Below are positions 39,067 to 44,233 of a stretch of 44,233 nucleotides of DNA, piece after piece. The notes below the pieces were generated by a model. The model was not told the origin of the DNA. It made no database searches and saw only the letters and a list, made by a program, of their open reading frames with translations. Position numbers and translations under genes: made by a program. Within the stretch, counting starts at the first letter, position 1. The number at the start of each line of letters is the position of its first letter. The stretch is from a virus, in the IMG/VR virus record IMGVR_UViG_3300044695_003148, positions 1 through 44,233 of that record; one strand, written 5' to 3'.

Positions 39067-39765
39067 TTAATTTCTAAAATATTCAAACCCACCATATTTT
39101 CGTTTATCTAAAAAAAATATTTTACTATGATCGTGTTTATGGTTTTCATCTGCGGCATAACCTAAAGGTAAAATTAATGTTGGTGTGTTATTTAAAAAAT
39201 ACCTATTTAAATGAGATTCATCGTGCCATATTGCAATAATACCATTTTTTAGGTCTTTATTGATGTTAGATTCAATCGTTCTTGATAGGTTTAAAAATTC
39301 GGAACTGATTCCACCAAAAAATCCACCACAAAAATATTGATTACTTTCCCCATTTGTAATGTATGCGGTGGAATTTGGGTTTCTTTCGGGTGTACCTTCA
39401 CCATTCCCCAAATAAGGGTGTAACGTACCAATAATATTAGATAATATATCTTCAGGGTTTATCTGACCAACAAACAAACTATCAGCGTCAATATAAAATG
39501 AATAATCATAATTAGAAATAATTTCCTCACATTCATTGAAAAATTTAAACCGGTGTAAGGTTGAGCTAGGCCAAGGGTTATGATCCACTTTATGGATTAT
39601 GTGATCACCCTCAATTTTAATGTCTTCTTGGTCCGTATGAATTAAATAAGTTTTACTAACACTTGGTAAAAAAAAATTTTCAATGGACGGTATTAACTTA
39701 TCCAAAAAGAAAATGTATTTATTTGTTGCAATGATATTAACTACTATTTTTAAATTATTTTTCAT
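39067..39765 (-). CDS. GT6 (ABO blood-group family) glycosyltransferase
   Basis: This 232-residue soluble protein is unmistakably GT6. It has LIHTDQ (41-46), PWPSSTLHRFKFF (64-76), YSFYIDADSLFV (88-99) with D-A-D as metal site, and IGTLHP (112-117). Then come ERNPNSTAYI (127-136), YFCGGFFGG (144-152) and IAIWHDESHLNRYFL (177-191). The human ABO enzyme shows GTLHP, ERR-x-QSQAYI, YYLGGFFGG and VWHDESHLNKYLL. GT6 enzymes add alpha-1,3-GalNAc or Gal to Gal bearing alpha-1,2-fucose. The GG at 147-148 corresponds to the Gly268 side of the human A transferase, hinting at GalNAc. Most bacterial GT6 enzymes have N-x-N; D-x-D is typical of vertebrate ones and, as I recall, of a cyanophage one. No membrane anchor is present. 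Confidence 0.95.
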   Translation of the reverse strand: MKNNLKIVVNIIATNKYIFFLDKLIPSIENFFLPSVSKTYLIHTDQEDIKIEGDHIIHKVDHNPWPSSTLHRFKFFNECEEIISNYDYSFYIDADSLFVGQINPEDILSNIIGTLHPYLGNGEGTPERNPNSTAYITNGESNQYFCGGFFGGISSEFLNLSRTIESNINKDLKNGIIAIWHDESHLNRYFLNNTPTLILPLGYAADENHKHDHSKIFFLDKRKYGGFEYFRN

Positions 39766-39789
39766 TATCAGTGTATGTTATATTATTTA

Positions 39790-40419
39790 TTACTTTATCA
39801 ACCATTTATAATCTGTGACCTTATTTTCTATATCGCTAAAACTAACTCTTTGGGTTGCAATTACAGGGTAAAAAGAATAAACATTTAATGATTTTTGTAA
39901 TTCAGAATATATCACATCTAATGCGTTATCGTATTTTTTTAATCTTTCTAATATAACATTAAATGATTTTTTATTTATTGCAACACAGTGAGTGCTAAAT
40001 GTGTTATGTAATTTGCAAACTTTTTCATTTACTATTAATGGAGGTTTTATTCCCATATGTGTATTATGGTTCCCACCAAAATATAACATATCCCAATCTT
40101 TTGGTAACATATTAAAATATTCGTCCATGTCCCCAACTTGTTTTTCAAACTCAACGTCGTCCTCTAATATTAATATTGAGTTATAACCATTTTGAATTGA
40201 TTCCTCTAATATTTGTATGTTTGTTAAAACTAATGCCAACCTTGATGGTGTCATAAAACCTGATGAAGTTTGGGTTAACTCTTTTCCGTCTACAGCTTTA
40301 AATCTATTAACGTTTGTTAGTTTGTTTTTTTCAAATTCAACAACACATTCACTCCACCTATCTGGTCTACGATCTAAATTTACGCAATATGTTTTATCAA
40401 AAAATTCTGTTATTTTCAT
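39790..40419 (-). CDS. GT25 glycosyltransferase (LgtB-like)
   Basis: This 209-residue member of GT25 has DKTYCVNLDRRPDRWSE (8-24), FKAVDGKEL (40-48), ALVLTNIQILEESIQNGYNS (62-81) and LILEDDVEF (83-91) with the metal-binding E-D-D. Family enzymes such as LgtB and LgtE add beta-1,4-galactose to lipooligosaccharide. That is interesting because a terminal beta-galactose is the usual acceptor for the GT11 and GT6 enzymes nearby. The acceptor is not provable from sequence. Confidence 0.85.
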   Translation of the reverse strand: MKITEFFDKTYCVNLDRRPDRWSECVVEFEKNKLTNVNRFKAVDGKELTQTSSGFMTPSRLALVLTNIQILEESIQNGYNSILILEDDVEFEKQVGDMDEYFNMLPKDWDMLYFGGNHNTHMGIKPPLIVNEKVCKLHNTFSTHCVAINKKSFNVILERLKKYDNALDVIYSELQKSLNVYSFYPVIATQRVSFSDIENKVTDYKWLIK

Positions 40420-40979
40420 TAGTGTCTTACGTTATAATATACCTCAGGAGTAATAACCCAATTATCTGTTAATTTTTTTAACTTCATTAAAAAATCAAAG
40501 TCTTCTCCATCTCGATTATTATCAAATAATAAGTTATCAAATTTATTTTTGTAACAAAAAGATATTCCAACACGACCAAAAATAATGTCTTTAATTTTTT
40601 GTGGTGGTAACACCAAACCATTTTGATATTTCATTCTCCAAACAACAAAATCATTTTCTAAATATTTTTCACTTAGTGTTGAGATGTAATTTACGTCTAT
40701 TGTGTCATCATCATCTAAAAATCCAATCCATTCTGTTTTAACCATTTTAATTCCTACGTTTCTAACCAAACCTGATTGACCATTTGCCGGGCCAACCAAA
40801 CCTGTTTTTGGTATCTCTAAAGTTTTTATTCTTTCGTCTTCAAATCCTTTCCCAACAACGCCATCATATAATATAATTGCGTTCCAATTTGGATTTGTTT
40901 GGTTTAATAACGAATCTACGGTTCTTGTGATTGTTGATCTGTTAAGTGAGGGGATAATAAATGTAATAAAAGGTTCCAT
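40419..40979 (-). CDS. GT2-type glycosyltransferase, short
   Basis: This 186-residue GT-A enzyme has FITFIIPSLNRSTITRTVDS (4-23), SLLNQTNPNWNAIILYDG (23-40) and WIGFLDDDDTIDV (84-96). It also has GEDFDFLMKLKKL near the end, in the position of the GT2 E/D-D-x-D catalytic motif. It is shorter than typical GT2 proteins. It overlaps the GT25 gene by one base (TAATG). Confidence 0.85.
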   Translation of the reverse strand: MEPFITFIIPSLNRSTITRTVDSLLNQTNPNWNAIILYDGVVGKGFEDERIKTLEIPKTGLVGPANGQSGLVRNVGIKMVKTEWIGFLDDDDTIDVNYISTLSEKYLENDFVVWRMKYQNGLVLPPQKIKDIIFGRVGISFCYKNKFDNLLFDNNRDGEDFDFLMKLKKLTDNWVITPEVYYNVRH

Positions 40980-40980
40980 A

Positions 40981-42480
40981 CTAATTAGTAATTACTGTGT
41001 ATTTTTTAAATTTTTCAAAATTTTCTTTAATAAATGGGTAAACATGTTCATTAAAATCTTGCATCATTTCTAGCTTATTGTTCTCAACTTCTCTTGTTTG
41101 AGATTCGTGGTGATAAGCAACACATTCTCCATTACAATAATTATAATACCCATTTTTTATAAGTTGTAAACCTAAAATCGCATCCTCATAACAATGTCTA
41201 AAGGACTCGTTAAAGCCACCCATAGTTTCAAAAACTTTTTTTCTTACCATCATTAACGCTGCGGTGTTTCCGCCAACCTCATCAATACCCGTATTAAATT
41301 TATAATATGTTTCCCTATTTAAATGGTCTAATGTATATGCCTTATGTTTTTGTCTCAGAATGATTGAAATACCATCGTGTTGTACTGTGTTGTTTGAAAA
41401 ATGTAATCGACACCCAACGGTACCAACCCTATCTTTTGTTTTGAATGTTTTTAACATTCCTGAAATTACATCATTTAATAACTCAATATCGTTATTACAG
41501 AATAATAAAAATTCATAATTGTTTGGTAAATTTTTTACGACATCATTATTTATTTTGGCATAATTGTAATAATCATATTCAATTAGAGTTATAGATTTAA
41601 TATTTTCTTTAATCCAATTTTTTTCCTCATCTGTTGATCCTGTATCCGCAATAAAAATATCATATAGGTTTGAATCACAATATTTGTGAATTGAGTCGAC
41701 ACATTCTTTTAACATCTCCACCTTACCTTTCGTTGGTATGATTACCGCAACTTTACCAACATTTTTTATTGGTTTGTATTTTACTTGTGGAACATAAACT
41801 TCGGATGGTTTAAGATCCAATGGTAATACGTAACCCCACTTCTCAAGGAACTTTACCTTACTATCATAAAATTCTTTATTTGGTTGACCAACAGATTCGT
41901 GAGTTATTTCAAATGATGAGGTTATACCTAATTTAACGTTATCCAAATAATTTGGCAAACAGAATAGGTGGTCGTAAAAGTGGAACTTACCAATCGTCTC
42001 ATCAAAAGTATGTTTGATTTTTGTTTTATCAAATGCGATAAATAACCCATCAATTGTAACAACGGGAATTAAGAATGGTAATTTTGGTGAGTATTTGTTT
42101 ATCCATTTTTTTTGACCTTCCGGATGGTGATAAACTTGACCCACCATTGTGTAGTGCATCCTATCCCAATAAACTCCAGTGTCAGGAAAATAACAAGATC
42201 CGGCTTTTCCAATTATACCGAATTCGGGGTTATTAGAAAAATCGTTTAACAATTTTTTGCCCCAATTTTTTTCAAGTTTTATATCATTATGACAACAAAC
42301 AACAATATCATAAATTGATTCTGTAATCCCTGAATTATAAACACTAGATAAAGAATATTGGTTATGATTAACGTATTCTAAAATCTGAACATCTTTAACG
42401 CCAACGTTTTGTAACAAATGTTGTTTAAATTTGTTATTGTATTCTTGGTCCTTATGTGTTGAGTAAACTATTGTAATCAT
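40981..42480 (-). CDS. Two-domain glycosyltransferase
   Basis: This 499-residue protein has an N-terminal GT-A-like domain (MITIVYSTHK; VCCHNDIKL with H-N-D at 64-66). Residues 145-230 form a linker with IDGLFIAFDKTKIKH. A C-terminal GT2 domain starts at about 244 (VAVIIPTKGKVEMLKECVDS), has FCNNDIELL (328-336) with N-N-D as metal site, and YYKFNTGIDEVGGNTAALMM with the acceptor-side motif HCYEDAILGLQL. Both domains have x-N-D in place of D-x-D, seen in several GT2 rhamnosyl- or sugar-polymerising enzymes. A fused pair could carry out two consecutive sugar additions. It overlaps the dUTPase gene by 4 bases. Confidence 0.85.
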   Translation of the reverse strand: MITIVYSTHKDQEYNNKFKQHLLQNVGVKDVQILEYVNHNQYSLSSVYNSGITESIYDIVVCCHNDIKLEKNWGKKLLNDFSNNPEFGIIGKAGSCYFPDTGVYWDRMHYTMVGQVYHHPEGQKKWINKYSPKLPFLIPVVTIDGLFIAFDKTKIKHTFDETIGKFHFYDHLFCLPNYLDNVKLGITSSFEITHESVGQPNKEFYDSKVKFLEKWGYVLPLDLKPSEVYVPQVKYKPIKNVGKVAVIIPTKGKVEMLKECVDSIHKYCDSNLYDIFIADTGSTDEEKNWIKENIKSITLIEYDYYNYAKINNDVVKNLPNNYEFLLFCNNDIELLNDVISGMLKTFKTKDRVGTVGCRLHFSNNTVQHDGISIILRQKHKAYTLDHLNRETYYKFNTGIDEVGGNTAALMMVRKKVFETMGGFNESFRHCYEDAILGLQLIKNGYYNYCNGECVAYHHESQTREVENNKLEMMQDFNEHVYPFIKENFEKFKKYTVITN

Positions 42481-43082
42481 AAACCAGTACTTCCAAAACC
42501 TTTATCTTCCCTATCTTTGGGTGTTAATTCAACTTTCTCAATAAGGTTAACCCATTTTCCGGCAACAACTGGACATAATACAGCTTGTGCCACTTTTTGT
42601 CCTTTTTGTATTTTAATTCTATCTTTTGTTGTGTTAAATAAGATAACTTGTATCTCTCCGGTATAATTTTGATCTACGGTTCCCGGAGAATTTAAAACCA
42701 TCAACCCTTGTTTTAACGCTAAACCACTTTTTGATCTTATTTGTATTTCATGTCCCTCAGGAATATCCAAATGTATCCCTGTTGGTATTAACTTTCTATC
42801 AAACCCAAATATCCAAATATCTTCTGAGGAACATAAATCCATACCAGAATCAGACTGATATGCGTATGATGGTGTTATGGCATCAGGATTTGATTTTCTA
42901 TAACCTAAATCAAGTTGTGGGATGTAATTATCCATGTCGTCCTCCAAGTCTTTTAAATCAATACCGAAAGAGTCCATTATTGTTTTGTAATCAATTTCAC
43001 CATCATCAATATCGTCCATGTCATCTAATAATCTTATTAAACTATTAATGTCATCTTCATTTATATTTTCATCTTCTATCAT
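42477..43082 (-). CDS. dut: dUTPase with acidic N-terminal extension
   Basis: This 201-residue enzyme hydrolyses dUTP to dUMP and pyrophosphate. All five trimeric-dUTPase motifs are present: I DSGMDL (78-83), II RSKSGLA (116-122), III NSPGTVDQNYTGEI (131-144), IV KGQKVAQAVL (160-169) and V DKGFGSTG (193-200). The catalytic Asp is in motif III. Residues 1-60 are an acidic extension (DDINSLIRLLDDMDDIDDGE) absent from standard 150-residue dUTPases. It might bind a partner or act as a DNA mimic. The gene sits between nucleic-acid and glycan genes and overlaps both neighbours by 4 bases. Confidence 0.95.
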   Translation of the reverse strand: MIEDENINEDDINSLIRLLDDMDDIDDGEIDYKTIMDSFGIDLKDLEDDMDNYIPQLDLGYRKSNPDAITPSYAYQSDSGMDLCSSEDIWIFGFDRKLIPTGIHLDIPEGHEIQIRSKSGLALKQGLMVLNSPGTVDQNYTGEIQVILFNTTKDRIKIQKGQKVAQAVLCPVVAGKWVNLIEKVELTPKDREDKGFGSTGL

Positions 43083-43801
43083 TGTAATGTTTTTAATTTC
43101 ATTATTGTATCAATTAATACGTCAACATCTCGTTCACAATATTCCGAAATTTCTTTTAATCTATTATGGTCCCAATATGCGGCATGAACCATTCCACCAT
43201 TAATTTCTCCGTCTTTTGGTGTTGGAATTTCTAAACAAGCACACATTAAATCTAATGACCCAATTGAGGTATATGATCCGTATTGCCAAATTTCCTTTGT
43301 GTCTATAGCTTTAACCTCCCAAGGCTTTGTATCATAAGATGGGAGAATCTTGGATGGCATAATTCCGTTTATAATCATTCGTTTTGCCAACATAGGGATA
43401 TCAAAGTTTTTAAGGTTATGCCCACATAGGTAAAAATCTAATTTATGACAACGATCCAATAGGTTTCTTACATCAATAAGAAGTTTTTTCTCATCATTAC
43501 CAGAGAATGTTTGTTTTTTAACGTCTCCGTTATCTAAAACAAATGCCATAGATACACATACAATTTTTGCAAACTCAGGAACTAATGCCGATCTTCGTTG
43601 AAATACCTCATCCATGTGTTCTTCAGTGGACATCATGTCAGTTATCTTGTCTTCGGGGAATCTTTTAAGAAACCAATCAAAGTATTTCTCAAATTGGTTT
43701 GATACAGTTGGGTTTGTTTCTCTACAACTTTGGTAGTCTTTACAACCACCAACTGTTTCAATGTCGATAAATAAAATTTTTGTTATTGGTATGTTAATCA
43801 T
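43079..43801 (-). CDS. PolB-type 3'-5' exonuclease
   Basis: This 240-residue protein shows the DnaQ-fold Exo I motif ILFIDIETVGG (9-19) with D-x-E. Exo II follows at about 154-162 in CGHNLKNFDIPMLAKRM (N-x-x-x-F/Y-D). Exo III near 218-222 is in ISEYCERDVDVL, Y-x3-D. An insert around 30-90 (FDWFLKRFPEDKITDMMSTE) resembles PolB-associated exonucleases of the DNA_pol_B_exo2 group. It probably acts in DNA repair, proofreading or RNA-primer processing. It overlaps dUTPase by 4 bases. Confidence 0.85.
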   Translation of the reverse strand: MINIPITKILFIDIETVGGCKDYQSCRETNPTVSNQFEKYFDWFLKRFPEDKITDMMSTEEHMDEVFQRRSALVPEFAKIVCVSMAFVLDNGDVKKQTFSGNDEKKLLIDVRNLLDRCHKLDFYLCGHNLKNFDIPMLAKRMIINGIMPSKILPSYDTKPWEVKAIDTKEIWQYGSYTSIGSLDLMCACLEIPTPKDGEINGGMVHAAYWDHNRLKEISEYCERDVDVLIDTIMKLKTLQ

Positions 43802-43804
43802 AAT

Positions 43805-44233
43805 TTAATTTATTAAGGATATGTAAAATTCCGCCCTATTTTTTGTCACAATATTAAGGTCATATTTGTCTTTTACCGTTTCATATAATCTCTCACCAAG
43901 ATCGGTAATCATATTTGGATTTTCAACCAACTTTTTAATGTTTTTTGCCCAATCACTATGATTGTTAGTTTCGTTAACCAACAATGCGTTTCCATCGGTA
44001 AACTGACCTTTATCCAATGCGTGTTTCAAGTCAATGGTATAAGGTCCAACATTCGACGCAATTAACGCTTTCTTATAAAATCCTGCTTCAATAACCTTCA
44101 ATTGTGATTTCATTCTATTGAATATATGGTTTTTAATTGGTGCCAATGAAATGTCAAAGTTAGAATAGTTTCTAGCGTATTGGTCAACAGGTCTCGTCCA
44201 AACTCTAACATAGTTTTCGTTTTGAATTGCTGG
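43805..44233 (-). CDS. Glycosyltransferase C-terminal part (GT4-like), 5' end outside window
   Basis: The frame is open to the end of the window with no start codon before 44233, so this is the C-terminal 142 residues of a longer protein. It has NYSNFDISLAPIKNHIFNRM, KVIEAGFYKKALIASNVGPY (Glu in a GT4 E-x7-E-like context) and NNHSDWAKNIKKLVENPNMI. The ending is like the C-terminal helix of GT-B enzymes. The frame has no stop from 44233 to the TAA region at 43805. It is transcribed first in the minus-strand block and starts 3 bases upstream of the exonuclease gene. Confidence 0.8.
   Translation of the reverse strand, partial: PAIQNENYVRVWTRPVDQYARNYSNFDISLAPIKNHIFNRMKSQLKVIEAGFYKKALIASNVGPYTIDLKHALDKGQFTDGNALLVNETNNHSDWAKNIKKLVENPNMITDLGERLYETVKDKYDLNIVTKNRAEFYISLIN

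Noticed and set aside
1-44233. tRNA, rRNA, IS elements or an integrase
   Set aside because: None was seen; no inverted-repeat-flanked transposase or integrase motif was found, though tRNA detection by eye is unreliable.

Overview
The window looks like part of the genome of a large tailed, T4-type (myovirus-like) phage of a Bacteroidota host, probably a flavobacterium. Three things support this. The capsid genes follow T4 order: large terminase, portal, prohead protease, scaffold, major capsid protein. The base composition is very AT-rich. Genes lack GGAGG-type ribosome-binding sites and instead have A-rich leaders, as in Bacteroidota. A phage copy of ribosomal protein bS21 of the Bacteroidota type, the KTSC domain and the DUF4494-like protein fit the same host group. 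Genes are packed with gaps of a few bases, and no intergenic stretch exceeds 300 bases. I saw no tRNA, rRNA, CRISPR array or insertion sequence.

Layout. (1) 1-6.5 kb is mixed-strand accessory DNA: an M20-type peptidase, a small basic protein with a possible capsid-targeting tag, a secreted CAP-domain protein, a ClpC-like AAA+ unfoldase, a KTSC protein and a nucleotidyltransferase. (2) 6.5-19.3 kb (+) is the head module: a repeat-bearing acidic protein, terminase, portal, prohead protease, scaffold and major capsid protein, closed by a strong terminator. A bS21 gene lies on the opposite strand inside it. (3) 19.3-21.2 kb holds a free-standing HNH endonuclease, two small genes and a second tagged basic protein. 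(4) 21.2-28.9 kb (-) is a tail/baseplate-like module with a gp5-like OB-fold hub protein, a third tagged basic protein, a cysteine-rich protein and a gp55-like sigma factor. (5) 28.9-44.2 kb (-) is a tightly overlapping sugar and nucleotide operon: about eleven glycosyltransferase-like genes, Gmd, a ColD-like dehydratase, an Fcl/ColC-like epimerase-reductase, a cytidylyltransferase, a HAD protein, PhoH, dUTPase and a PolB-type exonuclease.

How the parts may work together. A TATTTAT box precedes at least 17 genes, nearly all head, tail or accessory genes, and is absent from the glycan operon. I infer that it is the late promoter read by the gp55-like sigma factor. In five cases it ends only 4-5 bases before the start codon, which predicts leaderless mRNAs. 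These features and the phage bS21 point to a phage-specific layer of translation control. Three small basic proteins share an N-terminal helix ending in I-x-E, matching the logic of the T4 capsid-targeting sequence cut by the gp21 protease.

The most striking system is the glycan cassette. Gmd, a PLP enzyme with His in place of the catalytic Lys (a ColD hallmark) and an Fcl/ColC-like enzyme could make GDP-colitose, or GDP-fucose if ColD is bypassed. A GT11 alpha-1,2-fucosyltransferase homologue and a GT6 (ABO blood-group family) enzyme lie one gene apart downstream. Together they could build a blood-group-like glycan on the virion or the infected cell. Function is inferred from motifs read by eye; no database search was run.
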